10,730 nt of DNA from Cyclobacteriaceae bacterium. Lineage in GTDB: Bacteria > Bacteroidota > Bacteroidia > Cytophagales > Cyclobacteriaceae. The translations under genes and the position numbers were made by a program. Positions 1 through 7,382 of this stretch are shown piece after piece. The stretch is from assembly GCA_019751475.1 (NCBI GenBank), contig JAIENH010000041.1, positions 1 to 10,730 on the forward strand, in the 5' to 3' direction. The notes beneath the pieces were generated by a model, which worked only from the letters and a program-made list of their open reading frames with translations, did no database searches and was not told the origin of the DNA. The stretch's first letter is position 1; the number at the start of each line of letters is the position of its first letter.

Positions 1-545
1 GTAAGACCATAAATCAGTCCATTCGCTGCTTGAATCAAACTTCCCAGTGGATTACCTCCGTTGGCGGAGGACAGATCGAATAACTTTGAATAGGAACTGG
101 TGGTCGGGTTGTATCGAAAAATAACCCCAACATCATTAAGGCCACCTGAATACGTCATGCCATACAGATTTCCATCAGAAGCCAATACCAAGCTTCCATT
201 AGGATAAGAGCCGTTACTCGGAGAGAAGTCAACCTTCTTTGTAAATACTTCGGTGGCGGGGTCGTATTCAAACAATATTCCCTGATTATTGGCACCACCA
301 GATGATGTTAGTCCGTAGAGCTTACCACCCGCAAGACAGAGGGAGCCTTGAGGCAGAGCTCCTGGTACGTCAATGGTAAAACTATGCTGCAACGAATATC
401 CGGTGCCATCATCCTGGATCTTAAAAATCACTCCTTTGTCATCCGATCCACCTGAAGGCGTCATGCCCCATAGGTAGCGTTGGGCGTAGGCGGAAGACCA
501 TCCCGCAAAGGCTAAAACAATGAATAGAATAAACCGCAACTTCAT
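1..545 (-). CDS. Secreted GloVer-repeat protein, N-terminal part (cut by window edge)
   Basis: I translated this by hand from the ATG at 545-543; the frame stays open for 181 codons and leaves the window at base 1, so the C-terminus is missing. Residues 1-22 form a signal peptide (MKLRF, then a hydrophobic stretch, ending AYAQ), so the product is exported. From residue 25 the protein consists of 51-residue repeats, each starting L(Y/W)GMT-SGG, then G(V/I)(I/L)F, and ending in a GSL segment before the next LYG. This pattern matches the GloVer repeat family (TIGR03803, 'choice-of-anchor' tandem repeat proteins), which is expected to form a propeller-like repeat fold. Its function is unknown; many Bacteroidota relatives end in a type IX secretion sorting domain, but that end lies outside the window. 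No convincing promoter was found upstream; 123 bases separate it from the peptidase gene on the same strand. Confidence 0.85.
   Translation of the reverse strand, partial: MKLRFILFIVLAFAGWSSAYAQRYLWGMTPSGGSDDKGVIFKIQDDGTGYSLQHSFTIDVPGALPQGSLCLAGGKLYGLTSSGGANNQGILFEYDPATEVFTKKVDFSPSNGSYPNGSLVLASDGNLYGMTYSGGLNDVGVIFRYNPTTSSYSKLFDLSSANGGNPLGSLIQAANGLIYGL
15..473 (-). repeat. Three tandem 51-residue (153-base) GloVer protein repeats
   Basis: Residues 25-75, 76-126 and 127-177 of the edge protein align end to end without gaps; a fourth copy starts at residue 178 (IYGL) and leaves the window. Invariant positions in each copy include the opening LYG/LWG, the SGG at positions 7-9, the G-(V/I)-(I/L)-F at 14-17 and the GSL near position 43. 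The copies have diverged in DNA sequence, so this is a protein repeat and not a recent DNA duplication. Confidence 0.85.
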
Positions 546-668
546 GTGACCCGGTGTATGATTCTTGTGAAGATAGAATTATTTGTCGTATCAAATCAAT
601 CCCTTTCCCCGGTTTTGGGTAACCGAGGTTAAAGGTTTTTGACAGGAAATAGGGGAAAAACGGCTAGC

Positions 669-2042
669 TTACTTCAGTCCATACTTGTCAAGCAGGTAAA
701 CCATTGATGCCATAGAGGCTGCGCCTAACTCTAATTCGCGCTTGTTTACCTTGTCAAACGTGTCGATCGCGGTATGGTGGTAGTCGAAGTACCGTTGAGA
801 ATCCGGCAAAAAGCCAATAAGTGCTGTGCCCTGGTTCGCAAGTGGACCAATGTCAGCACCGCCACCTTCCTGGCTGAAGTCAGCCAATCCGTAAGGCTCT
901 AACAAGGGTTTCCAGGCTTGTATCCTCTTACGCGCAGCCTCCTCGGCACTGATGGTAAAACCCCTAGGTGTAAAACCGCCCCGGTCAGACTCGATGGCTG
1001 CCAGATGTTTTTCTTTTTTCTTCTGAGCTTCTTCGGCATATTTCAGTCCACCGCGCAGCCCATTTTCCTCATTCATAAACATAACCGCACGAATCGTTCG
1101 CTTTGGCTTATAGCCCATCGAACTCAATATTCGTAGCACCTCAATAGATTGCACGCATCCCGAACCATCATCATGCGCACCTTGCGCAAGATCCCATGAG
1201 TCAAGGTGACCACCCACCACGATGATTTCATCTTTATACTCTCCGCCCCGAAGTTCACCGATTACGTTATACGAGGGAGCATCTTCCAATATTTCGCAAT
1301 GCGACTCCATGTAAAACTGAAGTGATTTATCGTCCTTCAATAATTTGCTTAGCAATTCGGCATGCCGGGTACTGATGGCGAGCGCGGGGATCTTTGCGAC
1401 ATTCGGAGCATAGCGCATACCACCGGTGTGTGGCGCATCATCTACGTTTGAACCCATGGAGCGCACCAGGGCTGCTACTGCTCCATATTTGGCGGCTTCG
1501 GAGGCACCGCTGCCACGTTGCTCCACTGCGCCTCCATAGGCGGCAAAGGTGTTAATCTGATTTGGATCCATCGGACGGTTGAAGAACACGATTTTACCTT
1601 GCACATTTTTGATGCCCAGCTGAGCGAGTTCTTGAAAACTTTTTACTTCAATGATTCCAGCGGAGATGCCTTCAGGGCCCGTGCCGATGGAGCCACCCAA
1701 AGCGCACACATTTACTTCTACGGTGCCCATTTTTTTTGAATTGAGAATGCGCCCAACTTCTTTTTGTCCGCGTACCCAATGAGGTACCATTACCGGTTGT
1801 AACCACACTGAATCAAAGCCGAGATCTTCCATAGTATGCCGACTCCACTCCACAGCCGCTGCAGCGCCAGGCGACCCGCTCAGACGGGCACCAATTTTAT
1901 TGCTGAGGTAATCCAGCATTTGATATGACTTACCCTCCGACAGAGCTTTGTTAAAAATCTGTCGTATGGTCATTTCGTCAGTTGACTGTGATAAACCAAT
2001 GTGGGCGACAAGCAAGAAAGTGATGATAGAAAATAGTTTCAT
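669..2042 (-). CDS. Secreted M28-family zinc peptidase (carboxypeptidase Q / PGCP-like)
   Basis: The 457-residue product starts with a signal peptide (residues 1-19, ending GLSQ), so it acts in the periplasm or outside the cell. A region at about 110-260 fits a PA (protease-associated) domain, inserted before a co-catalytic zinc peptidase core. The metal-site motifs are all present: GGHLDSWD (His279, with Asp281), HDDGSG (Asp291 bridging), NEENG (Glu325 catalytic base, Glu326 ligand), ESDRGG (Asp353) and YHHTAIDT (His422/423). The HLDSWD spelling and the overall length resemble plasma glutamate carboxypeptidase, so a di- or oligopeptide substrate is likely, but the exact specificity cannot be read from sequence. 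Its start is only four bases after the stop of the upstream small exported protein, so the two are probably co-transcribed. No Shine-Dalgarno sequence is evident. The enzyme appears complete and active. Confidence 0.93.
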   Translation of the reverse strand: MKLFSIITFLLVAHIGLSQSTDEMTIRQIFNKALSEGKSYQMLDYLSNKIGARLSGSPGAAAAVEWSRHTMEDLGFDSVWLQPVMVPHWVRGQKEVGRILNSKKMGTVEVNVCALGGSIGTGPEGISAGIIEVKSFQELAQLGIKNVQGKIVFFNRPMDPNQINTFAAYGGAVEQRGSGASEAAKYGAVAALVRSMGSNVDDAPHTGGMRYAPNVAKIPALAISTRHAELLSKLLKDDKSLQFYMESHCEILEDAPSYNVIGELRGGEYKDEIIVVGGHLDSWDLAQGAHDDGSGCVQSIEVLRILSSMGYKPKRTIRAVMFMNEENGLRGGLKYAEEAQKKKEKHLAAIESDRGGFTPRGFTISAEEAARKRIQAWKPLLEPYGLADFSQEGGGADIGPLANQGTALIGFLPDSQRYFDYHHTAIDTFDKVNKRELELGAASMASMVYLLDKYGLK

Positions 2043-2046
2043 GGAT

Positions 2047-2481
2047 TTATAAATTAGTTACAACACGAGCTGATTTAAGAAGATACATGTGATAGTCAGG
2101 GTCTTTGTCATTGAGTACCAATGTACCTTCTAAAACAATCGGGCGACTGGAGAATGCTACCCGTTCGGTTGACTCTACTTGCACGATTGTCTCCGGTCCA
2201 GCGGCTCCGCAGAAATAGCAGACATTAAACGGAAGTGATGAAAGCATAAATTTTTTAGGGTCGCCTACCTCTCCGGCTGGAATAACAAAACCTTTGAGTC
2301 GCACCTTTTTTCCGTTCCAACTTTTTAAGGTACTGGAGAATATGGGTACATCGAGGGTATAGCCCGCTGGGTCTTTTCTTTTTTCAAAGCCCACCTCGGC
2401 CAGCACCTGCCAAAAATTATTTTCCTGTGCTTTGGCAACAAAGGCAAGCGCAAAGCAAAATAAGGTGCACCACGTCCTCAT
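2047..2481 (-). CDS. Small exported CxxC protein, DUF3299-like
   Basis: I place the start at the ATG at 2481, giving 144 residues, because MRTWC followed by a hydrophobic run to AKAQ is a normal signal peptide. The reading frame also allows an ATG at 2505, which would add eight residues (MENPKFAP) in front of that signal. The mature part has the pattern of the DUF3299 family: a 'W-GK-V-LKGFV-P' segment, a 'KKFMLSS' strand, then a cysteine pair (Cys88 and Cys91 in NVCYFCGAAGP) followed by ETIVQVE and a short C-terminal beta region that looks OB-fold-like. The CxxC could bind metal or be redox active; that is inference. The family has no established function that I know of. It heads a probable two-gene unit with the M28 peptidase four bases downstream, and is divergent from the serine dehydratase gene. 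Confidence 0.75.
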   Translation of the reverse strand: MRTWCTLFCFALAFVAKAQENNFWQVLAEVGFEKRKDPAGYTLDVPIFSSTLKSWNGKKVRLKGFVIPAGEVGDPKKFMLSSLPFNVCYFCGAAGPETIVQVESTERVAFSSRPIVLEGTLVLNDKDPDYHMYLLKSARVVTNL

Positions 2482-2496
2482 AGGGGCGAATTTAGG

Positions 2497-2515
2497 ATTT
2501 TCCACAACGGAAAAT
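2497..2515. promoter_or_regulatory. Perfect inverted repeat, candidate operator
   Basis: ATTTTCC (2497-2503) and GGAAAAT (2509-2515) are exact reverse complements around a five-base centre (ACAAC). The repeat lies in the 78-base space between two divergent genes and touches the -33-like TTG at 2515-2517. The dyad shape and position fit a dimeric regulator site. No regulator gene is nearby, and a 14-base dyad in AT-rich DNA can occur by chance. Confidence 0.3.
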
Positions 2516-2544
2516 TGTAATACGTGATCAAACGGTTAACTTCG
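2515..2544 (+). promoter_or_regulatory. Candidate Bacteroidota-type promoter for the serine ammonia-lyase gene
   Basis: TTG at 2515-2517 and TAACTTCG at 2537-2544 are separated by 19 bases. The second element matches the Bacteroidota -7 consensus TAnnTTTG at all but one defined position. Transcription would begin near 2551, just before the ATG at 2560 and after the GTG at 2524, which supports the ATG as the true start. Promoter motifs this short are only suggestive. Confidence 0.35.
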
Positions 2545-2559
2545 TATGGATATACCATT

Positions 2560-3465
2560 ATGGCCTTTTTATTTGAATCGTTTGAGGATTGGAAACGCTA
2601 CAGCGAAACCCAAAAGTTGTCGCTGGTAGAGGTGGTGCTGGAGTACGAGGAGGAGCAAAAGGGAAGGACGGAGGCCCAAATCTGGGAAGGCCTTGCTAAC
2701 GCCTGGAGTGTGATGAAGGATGCTGTGCACACCGGCCTTGAGGAGGAAATGACATCACGGTCGGGCATGATTAACAATGGTGCAAAGAAAGTATATCGCT
2801 ACCCTACCGCTGTTCTCTCAAAAGAATTTCAACAGTTGATATCACGCGCCTTGGCCGCGAAAGAAGTAAACTCATGCATGGGGCGCATTGTTGCTGCGCC
2901 TACTGCGGGGGCAAGCGGTATTATGCCGGGCGTGCTCTTCACGCTTCAGGAGATTCACAACATACCAGATAAAAAAATTCTGGAAGCTATGCTACTGGCG
3001 GCCGGCATAGCTTTGATTATGGAGCAGAAAGCGTCCATTGCAGGAGCAGTGGGTGGCTGTCAGGCAGAGACTGGTAGGGCTGCCGCCATGGGTTCGGGCG
3101 CTATTGTCTATTGCCTTGGCGGGAATACCGATCAGATTTTTAATGCGGTAGCGATCACAGTGCAGTGTATGCTTGGCTTAGTGTGTGACCCCGTAGCAGG
3201 ACTCGTGGAAGTGCCCTGCGTGGTGCGCAATGCAAGTGCCGCTGCCATCGCTAATAGTTCGGCACAAATTGCGTTGGCTAACGTGAGTAGCGTGATACCG
3301 GTAGACGAAGTAATTGAAGCCATGGGTGAAATTGGTGCCAGCATGGAGACGCGCTACAAAGAGACAGCTCTTGGCGGCCTGGCTGCTACTAAGACTGGTC
3401 AGGCCATTGCTAAACGAGTTTTGATTCGCGACATTGAAGTACTTCCAGATGAGCCGGTGAAGTGA
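2560..3465 (+). CDS. sdaAA: L-serine ammonia-lyase, iron-sulfur type, alpha subunit
   Basis: The product deaminates L-serine to pyruvate and ammonia in the cytoplasm using a [4Fe-4S] cluster. I start it at the ATG at 2560 (301 residues, MAFLFESFEDW), the usual size of an alpha subunit; an in-frame GTG at 2524 would add 12 residues but lies upstream of the likely transcription start. Family signatures are clear: an APTAGASGIMPG segment at about 113-124, GGCQAETG with Cys167, and VCDPVAGLVEVPC with Cys209 and Cys220. The 11-residue spacing of the last two matches the three cluster cysteines known from bacterial serine dehydratases. The beta (regulatory or substrate-binding) domain, fused or encoded next door in many bacteria, is absent from this protein and from this window. 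It is therefore either partnered by a distant beta gene or acts alone. The gene converges on the membrane-protein gene, with five bases between the two stops. Confidence 0.93.
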   Translation: MAFLFESFEDWKRYSETQKLSLVEVVLEYEEEQKGRTEAQIWEGLANAWSVMKDAVHTGLEEEMTSRSGMINNGAKKVYRYPTAVLSKEFQQLISRALAAKEVNSCMGRIVAAPTAGASGIMPGVLFTLQEIHNIPDKKILEAMLLAAGIALIMEQKASIAGAVGGCQAETGRAAAMGSGAIVYCLGGNTDQIFNAVAITVQCMLGLVCDPVAGLVEVPCVVRNASAAAIANSSAQIALANVSSVIPVDEVIEAMGEIGASMETRYKETALGGLAATKTGQAIAKRVLIRDIEVLPDEPVK

Positions 3466-3470
3466 TTTTG

Positions 3471-4103
3471 TCAATCGTACACGATCGTGTAAAACAATAG
3501 CCAAAGCAGAAATACCGGAACATAAAATCCGAGCACAATTTTCCAGGCAGGCCTCATGCCTTTTCGGGCAAAGAAATTTATCCCCAGTGCCAACACATAC
3601 CAGTACAAAATTTCAAACAGATTTAGCGCTTTGAATGGGTAGGCATACCGAGTGGAGATTTCTGTGTAATCCACCAGATTCATAACAGACAACGGATAGA
3701 AAGCTTGTATGTCATAAAAGTTTGGATCAGATTGGATAACCAGAAACCAAAATATTTTCATCAACTCAGGAATAACGAATACAAACTCGGCTACCATCAC
3801 AATGCCCCAGCATTGAGCAAACGTGACCCGGTATCCGAAAAGAAAGCAGCCCACCCAAATAACAAAGCCCAGGGCAGTAAACTTCCACAGGTAGATCAGC
3901 GGAATAGAAACGTACTGCAACGCACTGCGGATATATAAAAAAGAACCTTGAGGCTGATCTGCCAGGAACTCAAATGCTGCCGTTTCGTTTTCTATCATAG
4001 ATTTCTTCACAAACAGCAGTACAAGCGTGGTCAAGCAAATGAGCAAAAAAGTCTGGCGCTTGGGTGCTGAAAAGAACGGGTCGAGACCGGAGGAAATTTC
4101 CAT
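3471..4103 (-). CDS. Five-helix integral membrane protein of unknown function
   Basis: I do not recognise this 210-residue protein. It has no cleavable signal peptide. Hydrophobic segments at about 17-33, 65-90, 97-123, 158-178 and 186-208 predict five membrane helices, with a polar stretch at 34-64 and another around 125-155 that is rich in aromatic residues. The overall pattern, with a soluble N-terminus and clustered short helices, is somewhat like Yip1-type membrane proteins, but I see no diagnostic motif and do not assign it. It stands alone on the minus strand, convergent with the serine ammonia-lyase gene (five bases apart) and divergent from the TPR gene (36 bases between starts). The start ATG at 4103 is the first available and gives a plausible soluble N-terminus. 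Confidence 0.8.
   Translation of the reverse strand: MEISSGLDPFFSAPKRQTFLLICLTTLVLLFVKKSMIENETAAFEFLADQPQGSFLYIRSALQYVSIPLIYLWKFTALGFVIWVGCFLFGYRVTFAQCWGIVMVAEFVFVIPELMKIFWFLVIQSDPNFYDIQAFYPLSVMNLVDYTEISTRYAYPFKALNLFEILYWYVLALGINFFARKGMRPAWKIVLGFYVPVFLLWLLFYTIVYD
3478..3491. repeat. 14-base perfect palindrome at a convergent gene junction
   Basis: TACACGATCGTGTA reads the same on both strands. It covers the last codons of the minus-strand membrane protein and begins 13 bases after the serine ammonia-lyase stop. As RNA it would form only a five-pair stem with a GATC loop and lacks a following T-run on either strand, so it is at best a weak terminator; a protein-binding site is an equal possibility. 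Confidence 0.35.
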
Positions 4104-4126
4104 ACTGATTACTGGGCGGTGAGTAT

Positions 4127-4134
4127 TACTTTTG
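4127..4134 (+). promoter_or_regulatory. Candidate -7 promoter element for the TPR/fucose operon
   Basis: TACTTTTG matches the Bacteroidota TAnnTTTG -7 consensus exactly. The best -33 candidate is only CTG at 4105-4107, 19 bases upstream, so that half is weak. Transcription from this element would begin near 4140, at the GTG chosen here as the start of the TPR gene. It sits in the short divergent region, which is where a promoter for the plus-strand operon must lie. Confidence 0.45.
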
Positions 4135-4139
4135 CGGCT

Positions 4140-5327
4140 GTGAAAGATAGAGCTAAAATTTTGTTTGCGGTCTTATTGCTTTGGAATTTCTCCATTGCAG
4201 CGCAATCGAAGAAGGACACCACTATTATTCTTATCTCTAGTATCACTGTGCAATTAGAGTCTACCCAGGCATTGAACGACCTTTACAACTTTAAGTTTGA
4301 CAAAGCTGAGCAACAGTTCCGTTGGTTTAAGCAGAAATACAAATGGCACCCTCTGCCTTATTTTTTATTAGGCTTGAGTGAATGGTGGAAAATTGTGCCG
4401 AACCCTAAGAACCACGCGCACGATGAACGGTTTTTGGCCTATATGGACAGCACCATCCGCATTGCTGATAACCTTCATGATAACTATCCAGAGTATCGAA
4501 TCGAGGCAGCTTTCTTTCTTGCCGCAGCGTATGGATTCAAGGGTGAGCTGTATGCAGATGAAGATCGCAAAGAATGGCGGAAGGCGGCAGTGGCGGGTAA
4601 GCGTGCGCTTAATTACCTGGAAGAGTGCAAGGAGAAAGACTACCTAAGCCCTGAGTTGCTCTTTGGTGATGCGCTGTACAATTATTTTTCTGTGTGGGTG
4701 CCTGAGAATTATCCAGCGCTAAAGCCTTTGCTCTGGTTTTTTCGCAAAGGCGATAAACAGCTTGGGTTAAAACAATTGAGGGAAGTATCATACAATGCTT
4801 TCTACACGCGCACGGAAGCAATGGTATGGCTTATGCGCATCTGGAATAGCTATGAAAACAAACATGAGCAGGCCCTTCAGCTGGCAGAGTACCTCCACAA
4901 GACGTATCCTGATAATCCTTATTTTCATCGTTACTATGCCCGGACGTTGTACTCGCGAGGTATGTTCACCGATATGGAGCGTGTTTCGCAAGAAATTTTG
5001 ATGCGCATTGACAGCGGTATGGTAGGTTATGAGGCCACCAGTGGCCGCTATGCTTCGTTCTTTCTGGGGCAGTTAGGAGAAGCCAGGCGCAAGCCTGACG
5101 AAGCCCAGAAGTATTATCTTCTCGCCACAAAGTATGCAGAAGAGACGGGCGCAACAGATTCTGGCTATTATCTTTACTCGCTGATTGCGTTGGGTGAAAT
5201 AGCTGAAAAGCAAGGCAATAAGGCTGAGGCCAAGAAATATTTTAAAGAGGCCAAGAGTAAGGCTGGCCGCAAGGATGAAGCCTTCAAGGATGCAAAGCGC
5301 AGATTAAAAGAACTTGAAAAAGATTAA
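4140..5327 (+). CDS. Secreted tetratricopeptide-repeat (TPR) protein
   Basis: With the GTG at 4140 the protein has 395 residues and opens with MKDRAK, a hydrophobic run and a signal-peptidase site near IAAQS, a good signal peptide. A GTG at 4119 is also in frame and would add seven residues, but it lies upstream of the -7-like element. The rest is alpha-helical. A TPR-like unit lies at about residues 47-80 (NFKFDKAEQQF, then YFLLGLSEW). Further units near 305-378 contain recognisable TPR spacing (GQLGEARRKPDEAQKYYLLA and EIAEKQGNKAEAKKYFKEA). The end is a charged, lysine-rich helix. Such proteins act as periplasmic or outer-membrane scaffolds; the partner is unknown. The stop is six bases before gmd on the same strand, so it may share the transcript with the fucose genes, but nothing in its sequence points to sugar metabolism. 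Confidence 0.82.
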   Translation: MKDRAKILFAVLLLWNFSIAAQSKKDTTIILISSITVQLESTQALNDLYNFKFDKAEQQFRWFKQKYKWHPLPYFLLGLSEWWKIVPNPKNHAHDERFLAYMDSTIRIADNLHDNYPEYRIEAAFFLAAAYGFKGELYADEDRKEWRKAAVAGKRALNYLEECKEKDYLSPELLFGDALYNYFSVWVPENYPALKPLLWFFRKGDKQLGLKQLREVSYNAFYTRTEAMVWLMRIWNSYENKHEQALQLAEYLHKTYPDNPYFHRYYARTLYSRGMFTDMERVSQEILMRIDSGMVGYEATSGRYASFFLGQLGEARRKPDEAQKYYLLATKYAEETGATDSGYYLYSLIALGEIAEKQGNKAEAKKYFKEAKSKAGRKDEAFKDAKRRLKELEKD

Positions 5328-5333
5328 TGACGC

Positions 5334-6446
5334 ATGAAGACAGCTCTTATCACCGGTGTGACCGGTCAAGACGGTGCCTACCTGAGCGAACTATTGCTAA
5401 GTAAGGGCTATACGGTTCACGGTATCAAGAGAAGATCATCTCTTCTTAACACGGCTCGCATTGACCATATTTATCAAGACCCGCACGAGAAAAAATCCAG
5501 GTTTCATCTTCACTATGGTGATCTGACCGATGCGATGAACATCACCCGGATCATTCAGGAAGTTCAGCCTGATGAAATCTATAACCTGGGTGCCATGAGT
5601 CACGTGAAGGTTTCGTTTGAAGAGCCTGAGTACACAGCTAATGCGGATGGTGTGGGCACGTTGCGTATACTCGAAGCTGTACGACTATTGGGACTTACTA
5701 AAAAAACAAAAATCTACCAGGCCAGTACGTCCGAGTTGTATGGATTGGTTCAAGAAGTTCCTCAAAGCGAAAAGACGCCCTTTTATCCCCGATCGCCTTA
5801 TGGTGTAGCAAAATTGTATGGTTATTGGATCACCGTTAATTATAGAGAAGCCTACGGCATGTATGCAGTGAACGGAATCTTATTTAATCATGAAAGCCCG
5901 TTGAGGGGAGAAACATTCGTGACGCGGAAGATCACGCGCGGGGTTGCTCAAATATCGTTGGGTCTGGAGGAAAGGATTTTCATTGGCAACCTGAATGCGA
6001 AACGTGACTGGGGACATGCGAAAGACTATGTAGACGCCATGTGGCGTATGCTGCAGCTGAAGAAACCAGAGGACTTTGTAATTGCAACTGGTGTTACCAC
6101 TACGGTACGTGAATTTTGCGAAATGGCTTTCAACGCTGCAGGTATAGGGATAAAATTTGAAGGGAAAGGGGAGAAAGAGGTCGCAAAGGCGACTAAGATT
6201 TTGAACAAACAAGTAAAAGTTCGACCCGGGCAAATCGTTGTTTCTGTTGATCCTCGTTATTACCGCCCAACCGAAGTTGATTTGTTAATTGGTGATCCAT
6301 CCAAGGCGATGAAAAAATTAAAGTGGAAACCAACGTATACCCTTTCTAAAATGGTGGAAGAGATGGTGGTGTCAGACATTCAACTTTTCCAAAAGGAAAT
6401 ACATCTCGCAAAGGGAGGTTTTGTCATTAACAAAACGATTGAATGA
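5334..6446 (+). CDS. gmd: GDP-mannose 4,6-dehydratase
   Basis: This enzyme converts GDP-D-mannose to GDP-4-keto-6-deoxy-D-mannose, the first committed step to GDP-L-fucose, GDP-rhamnose and related sugars. The 370-residue protein is a short-chain dehydrogenase/reductase of the extended class. It has a dinucleotide-binding motif GVTGQDG (residues 8-14), the Arg-rich RRSS loop (33-36), the active-site STSELYG (131-137, with Thr132 and Glu134) and the catalytic pair Tyr156/Lys160 in [20 protein letters not shown] at about 185-199 is also characteristic of Gmd. Numbering of the catalytic residues agrees with the classic bacterial enzyme, and the length is normal. No Shine-Dalgarno sequence is obvious before the ATG at 5334. 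Its stop overlaps the fcl start by four bases (ATGA), implying translational coupling with the next enzyme of the pathway. Confidence 0.97.
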   Translation: MKTALITGVTGQDGAYLSELLLSKGYTVHGIKRRSSLLNTARIDHIYQDPHEKKSRFHLHYGDLTDAMNITRIIQEVQPDEIYNLGAMSHVKVSFEEPEYTANADGVGTLRILEAVRLLGLTKKTKIYQASTSELYGLVQEVPQSEKTPFYPRSPYGVAKLYGYWITVNYREAYGMYAVNGILFNHESPLRGETFVTRKITRGVAQISLGLEERIFIGNLNAKRDWGHAKDYVDAMWRMLQLKKPEDFVIATGVTTTVREFCEMAFNAAGIGIKFEGKGEKEVAKATKILNKQVKVRPGQIVVSVDPRYYRPTEVDLLIGDPSKAMKKLKWKPTYTLSKMVEEMVVSDIQLFQKEIHLAKGGFVINKTIE

Positions 6447-7381
6447 TGCAGCCTACTTCGCGAATTTATGTAGCCGGGCACAGGGGAATGGTGGGTTCTG
6501 CTATCGTACGAAGATTACAGAAGGAAGGATTTGAAAATATTATTGTGCGAAGTTCATCTGAGTTGGATCTGCGAGACTCCACGGCTGTTGAAATTTTTTT
6601 CCGCGAAGAAAAGCCTGAATATGTCTTTTTGGCGGCCGCCAAAGTAGGAGGTATTGTCGCGAATAACACTTACCGAGCTGAGTTTTTGTATGATAATCTG
6701 ATGATTCAGAATAATGTGATTCATCAATCGTATAAGTCAGGTGTTAAAAAATTGCTTTTCCTGGGGAGTTCATGTATTTACCCAAAGATGGCACCTCAGC
6801 CGCTGAAAGAGGAATACCTGCTTACGGGTTTGTTGGAGCCAACTAATGAACCCTATGCTATTGCTAAGATTACTGGCATCAAAATGTGCGATGCCTACCG
6901 TGCTCAGTACGGGTGTAATTTTATATCGGCAATGCCATGTAATCTATATGGGCCAAACGATAATTATAATCTTCAAAATTCGCATGTTATACCTGCACTT
7001 ATCCGAAAGTTTCATGAAGCAAAGGTAAATGGCAACTCGTCCGTTACTGTGTGGGGTTCGGGAGAACCATTACGCGAGTTTATGCACGTGGATGATTTGG
7101 CCGATGCGAGTCTGTTTCTGATGAAGCAGTTTAATAAGCCTGGCTTTATCAATGTGGGTACTGGATTTGAAATTTCCATAAGAGAACTTGCTGAGATGAT
7201 TGCCGGAATAGCGGAGTTCGGTGGAGAACTTCAATTTGATGCCGCAAGGCCGGATGGCGCGCGAAGGAAGCTAATGGATGTGTCTAGACTCTCATTGATT
7301 GGTTGGCGCCATTCAATCGAGTTAAATGCTGGGCTTTTTCAAGTTTACAAAGATTGGCTGCAACAATGTATAAATAAATGA
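6443..7381 (+). CDS. fcl: GDP-L-fucose synthase
   Basis: This NADPH-dependent bifunctional epimerase/reductase turns the Gmd product into GDP-L-fucose in the cytoplasm. The 312-residue protein has the nucleotide-binding motif GHRGMVG (residues 12-18), the active-site SSCIYP (Ser109, Cys111), the catalytic Tyr138/Lys142 in EPYAIAK, His181 in [12 protein letters not shown], and [12 protein letters not shown] at 211-222. Ser, Cys, Tyr, Lys and His are all present with the spacing known for bacterial Fcl (WcaG). The start is ATG at 6443 or the adjacent ATG at 6446, overlapping the gmd stop. The pair together makes the complete GDP-mannose to GDP-L-fucose route. The stop at 7379-7381 is one base before the GTG of the next gene, so the membrane protein is likely translated from the same message. 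Confidence 0.97.
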   Translation: MMQPTSRIYVAGHRGMVGSAIVRRLQKEGFENIIVRSSSELDLRDSTAVEIFFREEKPEYVFLAAAKVGGIVANNTYRAEFLYDNLMIQNNVIHQSYKSGVKKLLFLGSSCIYPKMAPQPLKEEYLLTGLLEPTNEPYAIAKITGIKMCDAYRAQYGCNFISAMPCNLYGPNDNYNLQNSHVIPALIRKFHEAKVNGNSSVTVWGSGEPLREFMHVDDLADASLFLMKQFNKPGFINVGTGFEISIRELAEMIAGIAEFGGELQFDAARPDGARRKLMDVSRLSLIGWRHSIELNAGLFQVYKDWLQQCINK

Positions 7382-7382
7382 T

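Noticed and set aside
592..599. Minus-strand TTGATTTG, one mismatch from the TAnnTTTG -7 element, upstream of the GloVer gene
   Set aside because: No TTG-like -33 element was found at a suitable distance, so the match is too weak to report as a promoter.
601..658. TTTCCCC (604-610) pairs with GGGGAAA (652-658), with a smaller CGGTT/AACCG hairpin inside, after the peptidase stop
   Set aside because: The outer loop is over 40 bases, the inner stem only five pairs, and no T-run follows on the minus strand, so I cannot support a terminator. The rest of the 123-base gap shows nothing clear.
3178..3504. 108-codon minus-strand open frame across the end of the serine ammonia-lyase gene
   Set aside because: It is antisense to well-conserved sdaAA codons and overlaps the membrane-protein gene; no domain or plausible start context.
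5880..6233. 117-codon open frame on the minus strand inside gmd
   Set aside because: It lies wholly within a gene with intact catalytic motifs, has no recognisable domain, and its cysteine- and phenylalanine-rich composition is typical of an antisense shadow.
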